64,000 bases of DNA from the NCBI RefSeq assembly GCF_021155765.1, contig NC_060116.1, positions 13,826,001 through 13,890,000 of the forward strand, given 5' to 3'. The stretch is from Diprion similis (Eukaryota > Arthropoda > Insecta > Hymenoptera > Diprionidae). How positions within the stretch are numbered: position 1 is the stretch's first letter; each line of letters starts with the position of its first letter. A program made the translations under genes and the position numbers. The notes beneath the pieces were generated by a model. It worked only from the letters and a program-made list of their open reading frames with translations, made no database searches and had not been told where the DNA came from. Of this stretch, positions 27,132 through 38,453 are shown one piece after another.

Positions 27132-27172
<41 letters not shown>
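27130..27172. repeat. (TAC)n trinucleotide microsatellite
   Basis: About 14 ACT/TAC units, interrupted once near the right end. Confidence 0.9.
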
Positions 27173-28097
27173 TTACTTCTGGATCCTAGATCCTAGTTCC
27201 TGGTTCACGCGTGCGGAAACGACGAGAAGCGTGTGACACGCACGCGTCTTTCGCGCGAATTTTATCTGCGAGAGAGCCGAGTAGGTACCGAGGCCATCGG
27301 GTCCGTTCTCCTCCACCTCGACGTCCGCGTTTCACTAGAGTGTGTGGGGCGCCTTCTCGCCAGAACTCCGTCCATATAGGGAGCGCCGCGTGTTCCCTCG
27401 GTTCCTTTTCCCTGCAGCGGAATTACTGCTGCCGTTTTACAACACTGGTCCCAGGACGCGGCTACGAGGCGTCGCGACGTCGCCTCCAGGATCCCGTTTC
27501 GACATTCGAACTTGTAATAACGACGCGGCCTCGTTTTCTTAGTTCGTTGCTTAGCGCGCGAAAACGCACATACGTATCTGCGAGGTAATTGAAGAGGAGA
27601 ATTAGGAAGACTCTAAGTGCCGTTTGAAACGAGAAATTTTTTTTAATGACACTTAAAAAAAATTGCACTTTATAGAAAAATTGTACTTTTTATATTTAAA
27701 AAACTGGCACTTACAGCTCTTTTAATTTTCCTCGCCGATCATTCCCGCAGTGAATTGCGATTCCAGAAAAAGGGTGAACAAGCGACTCGAAGCTTGAGAA
27801 AAAATAAGACCGGTTAAAAACAGTCTAAAAAAATTCCCTCACTTTTCTCTCACCAAATTATAATTTTTCTCCGACTAAAATTCATGGAACCGAACAAGAG
27901 GAAGAAACATTATTCTCAGAACTTTATTATCATGATGGTAAAAGCTCTTTTTTCCTCGTTTCATTTTCCCGCCACAAAATTACCCGACTGATATAAAAAA
28001 AATTCTCTCGACCAGTGGGCACTATGGAGCTGAATCGAACATTTGGAAGAGAAAGAAATAACGGTTTCAAAACATCTCCAGCAACGTGATTGACGCC

Positions 28098-28269
28098 AAA
28101 TCTAAACGAATTCTAATAACGCAAGCTGATATATCAACGTGAACCCAAACACATTACCAACAGATCAAAAACACCAAAATTTAAGCATTTTAATTAGTCT
28201 AATTATAAAACCTAAAATACTTAAATTGTTGACGTCTCTAGCTTGTGTGATTAGAATTTGCTTAAATTT
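28098..28269. repeat. Imperfect inverted repeat, probable decayed MITE
   Basis: The 30-base left arm (28098-28127) is about 80% complementary to the right arm at 28240-28269; both contain AATTCTAAT and end in CAAGCT in the arm reading. A second nested palindrome of ATTTAAG(C/T)ATTTTA copies lies at the centre (about 28170-28228). The left side has about 40 bases without a partner, suggesting a deletion in the right arm. No open frame. A MITE or an evolved hairpin is likely. Confidence 0.5.
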
Positions 28270-29462
28270 ATTTCAATAACATAACGTGAATGTCGTACCA
28301 TAATTAGTGCAAACGAATGGCATTACGGCAGATTTTTTCAACCATTTTTTCTCTTTTCCCAACTTTTTATTTATACTGTGAGTTCCATTAATCTTTAAAT
28401 CACAGGTATATATATTTTTCATGAATTTTTTTCCACATCAGATGCAAAAGTAAGACTTACGATCACGTGTCTGCAATCAATCCAGGAATTTTTTCAACAA
28501 TGTTACTTAATAAAAAAAAATGATGTAGACATCACGTTGTCTAGTTTAAGCGAGGTGAAGAAGTCTCGAAAATAAAAACAAAATTGAAAGAGAAAGAAAC
28601 GTTGAAAAAAAAAGAACATAGACTATAATGGCACGGATAAACTTTAATTTAAAGCCTGCAGATTTCTTCAAGTCTTCATTAAACACGGCAATCAGTGAAT
28701 ACAGTATAATGCCAATTAGCATTGGAGATCTTTGGCCGGTGCGTCCGTTTAGTGAAATCCCGTATTAAACTAAAAAAAAATCTCATGGCAGTATAAACAG
28801 CTCTCACCTTCGATCCTTGGGCTTATTGACATACGATTATAAGCACCAAGCCCCACCCAAAAGCTAACATTCAAAGTGAAAAATAAAGCGAGCTTGTAAG
28901 GTATGTATAATGTACGCTACACATTACTACACACACACACAAACACGTATGTACATACATCACGTGTGGCGAGAATTTTTAATTGCGTAATCATTTGCAA
29001 CGAGTGAGCGATGCTGCCGTAGGAATAGAGCAAATATTGGCCGAAGATTTTGTTTGATTAAAGATCGATGCAACGATAAAACCTAGAACAAGGATCATCG
29101 GTTATAACGAAAGTATAAGTGACGTTGAATACCCAGAATAATCCCGAGAGACAAATTTCCCAAAATTTTCGTCAAAAATTTCAAATTCAAACATATCGGA
29201 AGTTAGAAAATTGGAGTTAAAGAAGACAAGACACCGGGTATAAGTTATGCTAATTCGCATCTCGCGCATACGGTGTGCACCACACGTACGTTTTTTACAC
29301 CCAACTCGTTGCTGCCACATCCGATCTTACGGATATAAACGCCCGGAGCAAACGCGAGTTGTTTGCTGATGATTCCCTCAAAAGGTCAAACGCGGGAGGT
29401 ACAAGATACATCATTGTCAGTGCATGGTAGCAAAAAACGTTGCACGGTAGGCGGATCAGTGA

Positions 29463-29497
<35 letters not shown>

Positions 29498-29893
29498 CCA
29501 AGCACCATACCATATATCCGAAGTGTAAAACCGCGCGTTGTTGTTTGTAAGCATTCGGTAGATATGAGTATTAAATCCTCGTACAACTAGAAAGCCGCTG
29601 ATGCATGATCAATTCATCTATTATAGATCAACGCGCAAGCAGCTGCTATATTCATGGAGTATTTCATTTTATCTCCATCCATTTGTATCGAGGTAAAAAG
29701 AACAGACGGGCATATATCCAAACGCCATTACTTTTATTTTTTTTTAAATTTTTTTTTCTTCTTTTCTTCTTCTTATTCGCAAGGTGAAACGCAGTTACAC
29801 GTATACAGAATTTCGATAGAGATGAACTCACGTCGCTATTCGACGCTGACGATTTCAACCGCGCAAAAAATTTTACAAGGTAATAATAAACCA

Positions 29894-29897
<4 letters not shown>

Positions 29898-29931
<34 letters not shown>
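29898..29931. repeat. (TA)n microsatellite
   Basis: Seventeen uninterrupted TA units. A similar run of 15 units lies at 29464-29493. Confidence 0.9.
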
Positions 29932-29936
<5 letters not shown>

Positions 29937-31549
29937 GTATAAATAAACAGTAAATTTTTTAGGTAATGTTACATCGTGTATACGTATAGTTATTTATGGT
30001 TAGGTGAGATATCAAGACCTGCAGTCGTGGTTCTCTTTAAATAACATAAGAGCGCGGTATAAGCTGACCAAAAGTAAATCCGGAAGGGCGGTAAATTCTT
30101 GGGGGGATTAGAAAAAAAAGGCAGACAGGTAGTTTCGGGGCAGGAGCAGCAAGTAAGCAGTAGCGCGTTTCTTTCTCTGTTCCGAAATTTTCTATCGTTT
30201 CCTTTTTTTTTTTTTCTCTTTCTCGTACTTGACGAGACCACACGCGCGGCACAAAAACCATGACAAATACTTGAATAAATACATCCGTATAAGAACGTGA
30301 CGCGGAATCGCGTAACAATGTTTAAGAAGTGAAAATTCGTACGTGCTATGGAATAATATTTGAGATTGAGAAAGAGGATGTTCGACGCGCGTCGTTGCAG
30401 GTAGGTACGCCATCCGCCACCACCCCCGTTGAGAATTTCCATCAATTTCCTCCCCGCGGGTATTTCGCCCTTAAAGATTTCCAAATTTTCAACGTCCGAA
30501 GGAGACTCACGCAGGCATACGAGCACTCTGTTTTCGAAAAATTCTACGATCTGGCCTACGTTCGGTGTACTTGACAATGCCGTCGGCTCCAGGGGTCCCA
30601 AAAGGGACTCTGGGCCATCGGCTAACTTGGGTCCGCCACTCCCACCGGCGTAGAAAGAGGGAAAGAAGAAGAAGAAAAAGAAGAGGAAGGAGAAGGAGAA
30701 GGAGATAAAGAGATGGCATGGGGTAAAAAATGTAGAAAGATTAGAGAATAGAAGGGCGTGGATATCGAGTTTTCAAAAACTTATGAATATACGATATTCT
30801 GTTAGACAATTTTTAAAAATGTAAAAAGTTCAAAGTATAGATAAGCAATATATAGAATGGTTAGAATCATGATTTGGTTGTTTACACCATAACTTTTCGA
30901 CATTTTGGAATCTTATGAAATGGATTTAGGCTTTTATGAAGTTTGATAACGTGTCGCATCTATTTTCTGACCATTCTACGTTTTTACCCCAACCCAGAAG
31001 AAATTGAAAGAAGCCGTGTAAGCGGAATTACGATCGTTAAGAGTTTCAGAATCGCGACCCCTCGAACCGTAAAAGAGGGTGAAAAACCAAAACACAGTTG
31101 CGTTGTACAGATTCGGTGCCTAAGAAAACAAAACTTGAACAAACAACACGAGTCCCGGTCTGAATTTATTTGTCAAACGAGAGAGGACGCGAAGAAAAAA
31201 AAAAAAAAAGAAATTACACAGAGAAAGGAGAAGAAAAAGAGGAAGAAGAAAAAAAAAGAATTGAAATAAGAAAAAAACAAAAACCAAATACAGAGAGGAG
31301 AGAGAAAAAAAAAAAAAAAGGAGAAACAGAAACGAGGCCAGGAAATCTGATCCCTGGATCGGCATCGAATGTTTTTAAAACAAGGGTCAATAAATGATCC
31401 GTTTCAATTCTTCTGACGCGCACGCGTAACGCGTGTTACACTTTGACGTTTTTTTTTTTTAAATAAAAGAGAAAGAAAGCCTCTGAGTCTCTCATTCGGT
31501 TGACAATAAATTATTCATACGCGACAGAATGAAAAGAGTTTAAAATAAC

Positions 31550-31581
31550 GGGCGGAGGGGGGGGAGAGGGGGGGAGGGGGG
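31550..31581 (+). repeat. G-run cluster, G-quadruplex motif
   Basis: G-runs of 3, 8, 7 and 6 are separated by loops of 1-4 bases on the plus strand, meeting the common G3+N1-7 pattern. It lies in purine-rich DNA without a nearby coding exon, about 0.5 kb from a possible minus-strand 5' UTR exon. Confidence 0.7.
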
Positions 31582-32015
31582 AGCGAGATAGGAAGAAAGA
31601 AATGAATGGCAGATATATACCTGCGTTAAATTTGAATTTCATCTACGACGTTGTCGCTGTGTGTAGAAAAGGAGAGAAAGAAAGAAAGTGAGAGAAAAAG
31701 ATGAAACGGGGGTCGCTTAGCATCATCTGATCGCGGTAAGCGAGACGCGTTTGGGAATCAAAAATGCAACGAAGCTTTTCTAGCATTTGTTTCTTATCTA
31801 TATATTCGCTTCTTTCGCTTCTTCCGCTTCAATTCCCGTGGGATTTAGGCGTAGATATATAATAATCTGACCCCCGCGGTTTCCCTTCCCGGAATACATA
31901 TTCCCGATTGCGTTTGGTTGTCATGTTTTTTTTCATATCACTCATGGTTTCTTGATTAAACAGAGTTTCTCTTGTTCAGCGAGTTCAACTGAACTTTCAT
32001 AAAATGAAATAACTC

Positions 32016-32311
32016 ACCCTGTACAGCGAACGGCGGCGGCCTCGATCAGCAGCAACGTTTGATCGATGAATGATTCGAGGGCGATTCCTGCGAGGGCGAC
32101 ATGCTTTATGCAACTTTTTGGCAATGCACTCTCCACACTGGCGGTAAAATATCCCGAAATATTAGTTTGAAAAACTCACTTCCCGATAGTAGAAAAGAAA
32201 ATACTTAATCGCTTAGTTGGCTTAGTTAATTACAAAAAAAAAAGCACATCGTATCTTCGAGGACGAAATTTCACCCCGATAAATTTTAAGGGTGACTTTC
32301 GTCAGGCACTG
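32016..32311 (-). other. Candidate 5' untranslated exon and initiator, minus strand
   Basis: On the minus strand a TCAGTG initiator-like motif lies at 32307-32312, with a weak GATAAA element about 20 bases upstream. The sequence ends at a consensus donor, ACAGG|GTGAGT, just left of 32016. It could be a non-coding first exon for a minus-strand gene, and the coding exon at 4329-4419 needs such an upstream exon. The link would imply an intron of about 27 kb. This is positional inference only. Confidence 0.15.
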
Positions 32312-34939
32312 AGTGATCGACTTTATCGTCCAAGGGACGCTGCTCCCTTCACAATTCACCCTTATTGTCAAAACACACCCTAAATTATTGGTGATAATTG
32401 ATGGTAAAAACGAAACGCGAATAGTTTGTTTACGTCTTATAGTCGATTCGAGCTGCGCTCCGCCTCGAATCGTGTTGCGGTAAGCACTGAAGGAAACACT
32501 TGCTCGCTTCGTCTTGAAAGCCTCGTTTCTCTCGTTCTCTCGTACTACGGCTTCCCTCTCACACTACTATCAATACAGGTTTCAACTACAGCCACCAGAG
32601 CAGCGCCAGCTGGCGGTCGACTCGGCCTCGTAACATCTACTATCGATGCCGGTTTGTAAGTTTTTTCAAACTTTTTTCACTCTATTTTACAAAAGACAAG
32701 AACACCGAGAGAGCTTTTGCGCAGAGTATTATTGAAGACGAGGAACAAAGGCTGTGCAATTTTTTTTTAAATCTCCATTCTTTTTCCATTAGGAAATAAT
32801 AGCCGTGGCGAGTACATACTTACTAAAAAACAGATTTCAAAACAGTTTATTGAAAAAAAGAAGAATCCTGATTGCAGCCTTATTTTTATCATCTTTTTTT
32901 ATTATCGCCAAAACGGTTCTATCACTTTTCGCGATTCAACGGTCCCGGAATTCGAACAATTTTTTTTTCTTTCTCTCCGACTACTGTGAATGAAGTTGAC
33001 CCGAATGGACAAAATTTTCGTTCACGTGCTTTAGATTTTACTTATGGAGAGACAAAAAAATTATCTTTTTAATCTTTAATCTTTAATTGAAAATCTTAGA
33101 ATTCTCTGGTATTCATATAATTATAACGATTATTATCGTCGAAAATAGCCTTATTAATTACCAAACAGTGGAATCCATAGTAAAAAAATAAAAAAATATG
33201 TATTTTAGATATCATTTGATAAACGATACATATTTAGTCCAATTAATATAGTTACTATCTGGTTAATCCATCAAAATAACGTCACGAACTATGACAAACA
33301 ATCGTCATTTGTTGAGAACATACTCGTATTATAATGTCAGAAAAGCCCGAGGCAGATGTTTTGAGGAATAAAAGATCGGACGATTAGTTTTATACAATAT
33401 GCAGCGGTAAAATTATATCTTGTAGGTATTAATTGTTAATCCTGGCGCTCCAGATAATACATCTGAGCGTCGTATCAGAGCTCGTTCAAACCGAGGCTTG
33501 ATTTGATAGGCATATGAGCGAGTTGCTCACAACAGTAAGAACGGAATTCGAGAGATTGAATTTCTTAGACGTTACAGATAGAGCCCGAGTTACTTACTCA
33601 TCGCTGTATTATCCAATCATCAAAGATATAACCGTAACAAAGAGAAAGAGAAAGAGAAAGAGTAAGGAGAAGGCTCGCGTAAAACGGTATTACCATAATG
33701 CCCGCGTTATTATTAAAGCCAGCAATGAGTGCGTTAAATCGGCCCGATTCAAAGTGGATGAATTAGGATGAATGATCACCGGCTCATTATCGCCTTCAAA
33801 TTATCACGAGAATCAATTTCTTGAGCTGTTATAATATGCATTTACATAAATACCGCGTAATAATTTCCCCTCGGCGTTAATTTAAGCCTACGAAATTAAG
33901 TTGGTACATTTGTGGTTTGCAAAACAGCCACGAACCAAGATTACTAAAAATCGTGACAGAGAAGATGAAAATTGACGGATTTCTCTCGAGCCGTTGATGG
34001 GAAAGCACCGGCAGCAGCAGAGATTTCAAATGAAGTGTAATATATTACAATAACTTACGACACGCCGCAGCAGGAGCAGTAAAAAGCTTCCGGATAGAAG
34101 GAACGCTGTGGCAAAGCCGTAGAGCCGGAGGCTCGTAAAATGCATGGCCATTGATCATTGGCCGAAGGTACGACAAAGCAGGGACAAAAATCAACCGTAA
34201 TGCTTTCACCGTACATCCAACAAGTTTCTGTGATTCTCGGTTATGCCGGCAAGTTTTTTGGCCTTTGAGTGTCTGGTCTTCTCCAAAGCTCGTTCTAAAG
34301 TAAAACGCATTGTTTTATACGATAGATCGTTAAAACTTAATTAACATGAAATTGTAGTTTTAATCCTGAAAAGAACCCCGACTATACGGTTTATCCCCCA
34401 GATTCAAAATCCACATCAATGTCCTGAAATCATAGTTTTAATCAATTCGTAAGAAATTTGTTTTTCATAATTGTGAGAAGTAATTGGCTCTCTAAAAATC
34501 GATTGATACCCACGACATGATGTTAATTTCGAAAGCACTTAGTGCACGGTACCGGAAAAGGTCATGCTTGGGAATGATAACTTTCAGCTTGATGGGCGAT
34601 AACTCTTTCTTGGAAACGAAAATCTCTTCGAAAATCTTCCTCGTTAGAAGTTCCTTCCGGTTGGTAAATGTGCGGCTGTACGATAGGACTGTGGCCTAAT
34701 TAAGAAACTTTATATACCGATCCATCCCACCGTGCGTGGCGCATCTAGTTGAAATTAATTTCTGGTAAGTATGCATATATTAAGGTGAACTTGAGCCGAG
34801 GGTAGTGGTACCGGAAGCGGGGAGTAGGGTAACGGGAAGCCGGGTTTTTTCGTGCCACGTCGTTTTTAAATTCTTGCAAGCCGCGTGTATCCGGTGGTTT
34901 CACGGCGTGAGCCGCGCACCGATGCATATCCAATTCTAA
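32312..34939. other. Mostly non-coding A+T-rich stretch
   Basis: Apart from a short candidate frame at 33514-33771, nothing supports a gene. A near-palindrome lies at about 32441-32470 (gattcgagctgcgctccgcc and its complement). A GTAAGC donor-like site at 32480 follows it on the plus strand, so an untranslated exon is possible. Confidence 0.4.
33514..33771 (+). CDS. Candidate single-exon small ORF, 85 aa, unrecognised
   Basis: ATG at 33514 opens 85 codons to TGA. The peptide starts MSELLTTVRTEFERLNF and has a strongly basic middle (KRKRKRKSKEKARVKR) encoded by an (AGAAAG)n microsatellite. No signal peptide, membrane segment or known domain is visible. Its composition in an A+T-rich setting is more protein-like than that of neighbouring frames, but length alone does not exclude chance and the basic patch is repeat-derived. 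Confidence 0.15.
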   Translation: MSELLTTVRTEFERLNFLDVTDRARVTYSSLYYPIIKDITVTKRKRKRKSKEKARVKRYYHNARVIIKASNECVKSARFKVDELG

Positions 34940-35422
34940 ATGGGCAGGTCCTGCTCGGCTACCTGGTTTAGAAGAGGCTCAAGGAGGCCCAAGGTCGCAG
35001 GAAACCCTTCCAACTCCAATTTCCAAGCCCCCGCCCCCCGTCGTATAATCCGAAACCTGTTTTGGGTAGAAGGGTCAACAACAACATCGAGCATCGCGGG
35101 GGCCCCGAACCCAGTCGCCTTTTCGATGGGCGCGCATCGAACCTTTCGTGTAAACGAAACTAGTTACAGTATTTTATACCCGGTTTATAGCTCTATTCCC
35201 TTTATTTTCAAACCCACGAAAACGGACTCTGGGCTCACGGCTATCGCATCGACTACACGACACGCCGAGAGACTAACGATAAGTGTAAGAGAGTATATAG
35301 TCCAACCGATTTCGGGGTCCTTGATCGGCGAACTCGAGGTGTCTTTATTTATTTATTTATTTTTGCATCGACGATAAAATCTATTGTCGATAACAGGTAG
35401 GGGGTGTCGTCTCGATACTCAG

Positions 35423-35619
35423 GTGCCATTTCTTCTTGAATCTAAGGCGAGCTTCGAGGCATCCGTACAGTCAAGACTCAAGAGCCTCGCTAATGTCGGA
35501 TTAGACTTCGACGACGGCACTCTGCAGCAGGTAGCGGAGATCGCAGTGGTTTGCGCGAGTAATATTGACCTTCGATCGTGGTGTCGATGGGGATTGGGAG
35601 GCTTCAAGGTTGGTCCTTC
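35423..35619 (+). CDS. Candidate internal coding exon, unrecognised
   Basis: The segment follows an acceptor (gtctcgatactcag, ending 35422) and ends on a GTGAGT donor at 35620. It is open for 65 codons plus two bases. The reading starts VPFLLESKASFEASVQSRLK and contains LANVGLDFDDGTLQQVAE, with helical, RNY-type codon character. A shorter version would use a GTAGCG donor just after GGCACTCTGCAGCAG near 35530. Upstream, the open frame 34940-35377 could join in phase 0 through a weak GTGTCT donor at 35338, leaving an 85-bp intron. No family is recognised, and the opposite strand is also open for 93 codons. Confidence 0.2.
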
Positions 35620-37111
35620 GTGAGTAGGAATTAAAATTCGAGGAACCGTACAGGAGGAGGAGGCAGCACTCACACACGAGGAGAGAAGCATTGTGCACAT
35701 GGATATGCGAGCTCAGCGTGTATTTGGTTCCATAATAGATGGGGGCGTAGATAAAGGTGGTTAGTAGCTATACGCGTCTGCCCAGAGTTCGGACTCCCAG
35801 ACCATGTCTCGTGGTTCTGATCCGGTCCAGCGGCTCAGCTTGAGTGGAGTTCGCTGCAGAGGAGACAAATAAAACGTAACGAACAACGTCGTCCGATGGC
35901 CTAGGCCAATCAAGAGAAGCTGCAGAGACTTCGGCGTCAAACTCTCGTAGCTACCATCGCTCAACTTTGAGCACTCTCTTCGCTTTGTCCCATTGAAAAT
36001 ATTCGGGTATTTTCGACCGTTGTTCTTTACGGTCCGCATAGCATGAAGTAGATAAACGTGACTGCTCGGCTTCGGTTTGACACTTTCAATCACATTGCTG
36101 GCTGATATAAAGTATTCCATTAGACACTTTGGAACGTTAATGAGTAGCCTCATTCAATTTTCACTGAGTGCCGAGTGGTACTCGTCACCACACGTTCCAT
36201 TTTGTCCTCGTATCCGAGTACGATATACACTAAATTTCAGGGTCGATTCGAGTCTGAATCCGAACACTTCGTCTCACCACACCGCACCGTTATCATTCAA
36301 GGAAACGTGACGCCAGGAAAGCACTAAACGACTTTTAAACTGACCCCGCGACCTTTTATCTTATTGATTCTTTCTTCAACTTGACCGTTCGAAGCTGTAA
36401 GTCTGTGTCGAGACCGTTTCGTGGAGAAGATTAATGTCGGTTTGTTAGAGCACAATTTGAGCACTATTATTGTGCCGAGTTTGATCCATTCAACTAATGT
36501 AGACCAATGTAATCCACCTGGTGATTAAGAGAGGCTAAAGAGCGTTATCGGTTTGGGAAAGAAAAGGAAAGAAAAAAAATTACGAATCAAACCGCGATGC
36601 GATGTGTTTTTTGATTTCCCACGCTCGAACCTGCCCTGCTGCACAAGAAGCAAAGGGCTCCAGTGAAACTGCAACTCCCAATTATGCTGAAGGTAACTTG
36701 ACACCGCGATACACAAAGCCGAGCGGCAGGTGCCCGGGAATTTTTCTTCATCGTTAGTCGTCATAGTGACGTTTGAGAATAAAAGATCCTCGATGTATAT
36801 ACTACTCCGAGTATTAATTCAAAAAGATTATGTAAAAATCTGTTTTTCACGTTTACCAAAACACTGCTGGTTGATGGTTCAGGTTCCTCGCTATTTGTCG
36901 TCCGAATATTTGCGCGCAGGTATAATAAACACTCGGCTGACCCACGTCCCTCAACGATAGCCCGACTTATGCGTGTTACGAGAGAATGTTAGTGATGTTT
37001 ACGTGTAACAAGTTCACACACAAACGCCTCGGACGTCAAAAGCTATCTCCGAGCTCTATTCAACGCAGTGCTGCGCAGACCTCTGTGACTCGACCTCAGA
37101 GCAAATAATAA
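35620..37111. other. No gene recognised
   Basis: Between the candidate exon and the promoter of the secreted-protein gene lie several frames (35761-36153 minus, 36077-36310 plus, 36730-36960 plus) with no splice, signal-peptide or domain support. Confidence 0.4.
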
Positions 37112-37140
37112 TGATATAGTTTGTCAAGAGATCGCTCAGT
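37112..37140 (+). promoter_or_regulatory. Candidate core promoter of the secreted-protein gene
   Basis: A TATA-like gatatagt at about 37113-37120 is followed about 20 bases later by a TCAGT arthropod initiator motif at 37136-37140. A start near 37137 would leave a 5' UTR of roughly 137 bases before the ATG at 37275. The TATA element is weak. Confidence 0.3.
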
Positions 37141-37274
37141 CTGGATCAATTGAACATTCGCTGATCGTGCTAGAGCAGCAGTTAAACGTCAACGGCGTTG
37201 GAATTGGGAGATCGAATAATTGCACAATTCACACAGTGAAGTCGGAACAATATACAAACTCTTAAAACGCTGAG

Positions 37275-38146
37275 ATGAAGACACCGTGGATTGTTTTCAT
37301 GGTCTGCCTCGTTCTAATCTGCACGTGAGTAATCCATCTTTCGACTCTCCTCCATTCCATATCTTATATATATATACGTATATCCGCCCGGGTGAGAGGA
37401 ACCTTATAACTATTTTCACCCGACCATTCAATTACGATATCTCAACTTCCTCTATGCCAGTCATAGGCGATATCGCTTAATGAATTACTCTTGATCGCGC
37501 GTCTCTACCGCGGGCTGAAAATGGAACCGATTTCCATACGGCACCCCGAGTGACAAATGGTCATCCGCACTGTGGGGTTCAGGGTATCTTTTCTCGCTTC
37601 TACATTAGAGGTCGTCTTCCGATGCTGTGTTCTTTAGCAATATGACTGATGATAAATATATCCGACGATGAGATGAGTTCGCTTCAAGGTTACAGGCAAA
37701 TTTTCACAGTTTATACCGCGTAGCTGGTTATTACGATGAACCGGATTGAGCGTTATCTCTTCGCCGCAGAGCTCGTTGATGTTCCACACATTAAGAACGT
37801 GTATTGTATCACACAACGAAACGATATTTACAGCGTCCGAGATACTCGGGGTCAGATGTTTGGCGGAAACTGGATGAAAAATCTCTTCACTGGCCTGAAT
37901 CGAATGGCCAAGGATTTAGAGCTGCCGAGGGTGCAGCAGGACCTCGCGAAAACGGAAAGGCATCACATCGGAACTATCGGTAGAAAGGGCACCGAGGGTT
38001 CAGCCGACGCAGAGATCATCAGGGACATCCTTCACGGCTCGGAAAAGGTTCGCCAACCTTCTGGACGTACGGTGAACGAGTTTCGGTACATCCGCAACCC
38101 GGCAGACTCTATTTTCAAACCGATCTCGCGGTTGAAACGGAATTGA
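37275..38146 (+). CDS. Two-exon gene for a small secreted basic protein, unrecognised
   Basis: Exon 1 is 37275-37324 (GTGAGT donor). Exon 2 is 37834-38146, after the acceptor gatatttacag; the split Thr codon joins in phase. The model gives 120 aa. Residues 1-17 (MKTPWIVFMVCLVLICT) are a classic signal peptide. The mature part has no cysteine, is rich in Arg/Lys, begins with a potentially amphipathic stretch (GGNWMKNLFTGLNRMAKDL), has a Gly-Arg-Lys site (HHIGTIGRKG) that could be a prohormone-convertase and amidation site, and ends SRLKRN. The frame of exon 2 stays open upstream to 37724, but only the 37834 acceptor matches the exon 1 phase. An earlier acceptor at 37770 does not. It resembles a neuropeptide precursor or secreted helical peptide in layout, but I recognise no family. 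Confidence 0.6.
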
Positions 38147-38447
38147 AAAACGAGGCACCGTTTGCACGGCCATATAGTCACGCGGTAAATCGCTTATTTG
38201 AAAAGTGAGAAAACTTACTATCGACCGTGAGAATCAGGTACGATCTGGAAAAAGGCTGCCTATCTGCAATATTCGTCTGAAAGAATTTTAAATCTTTTTT
38301 CATAGATGAGTGCATAACTGGGCGAGAAACGTCTGAGATTTCAACTTTCTTCACACGAGGGATGCAAATTTTAGTTTTTATCGTACTCTAGAAATAATAG
38401 GCTAGAAATTCGTAGTTGTATAAAAATTCTGTAATTCTAATAAGTGC

Positions 38448-38453
38448 AATAAA
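38448..38453 (+). terminator. Poly(A) signal of the secreted-protein gene
   Basis: Canonical AATAAA about 300 bases after the TGA ending at 38146, followed by a TGTGTTAC-type GT-rich element. It suits the 3' end of this compact gene. Confidence 0.45.

Larger units (their letters stand above)
24114..28097. other. Non-coding stretch with repeats and one G+C-rich block
   Basis: No gene is recognised. It includes a (CA)n run near 24918-24938, a (TG)n run near 25887-25915, a (GGAGGT)n repeat at 26995-27042, a (TAC)n repeat at 27130-27172 and a G+C-rich block at about 27180-27560. That block contains a 125-codon frame (27211-27588) without recognisable domain; it could equally be a regulatory or untranslated region. 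Confidence 0.45.
28270..32015. other. Non-coding stretch, repeat- and purine-rich
   Basis: No gene is recognised. It contains long (TA)n runs at 29464-29493 and 29898-29931, poly-T near 29745, purine-rich blocks at 30655-30715 and 31190-31325, and the G-run cluster at 31550-31581. The 203-codon minus frame at 29990-30601 and frames around 31.1-31.4 kb have Lys/Glu or Phe/Leu low complexity and no splice support. Confidence 0.45.

Noticed and set aside
29990..30601. 203-codon minus-strand frame
   Set aside because: Patchwork of Lys/Arg and Leu-rich stretches from simple repeats, no splice or domain evidence.
36600..36665. Minus-strand GGTTCGAGC resembling a tRNA B-box
   Set aside because: Flanking bases do not pair as a T-stem and no acceptor stem is present.
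37770..37833. Earlier start of exon 2 of the secreted-protein gene at the tcgccgcag acceptor
   Set aside because: Joining exon 1 at that acceptor puts a stop codon in frame; only the acceptor before 37834 keeps the frame.
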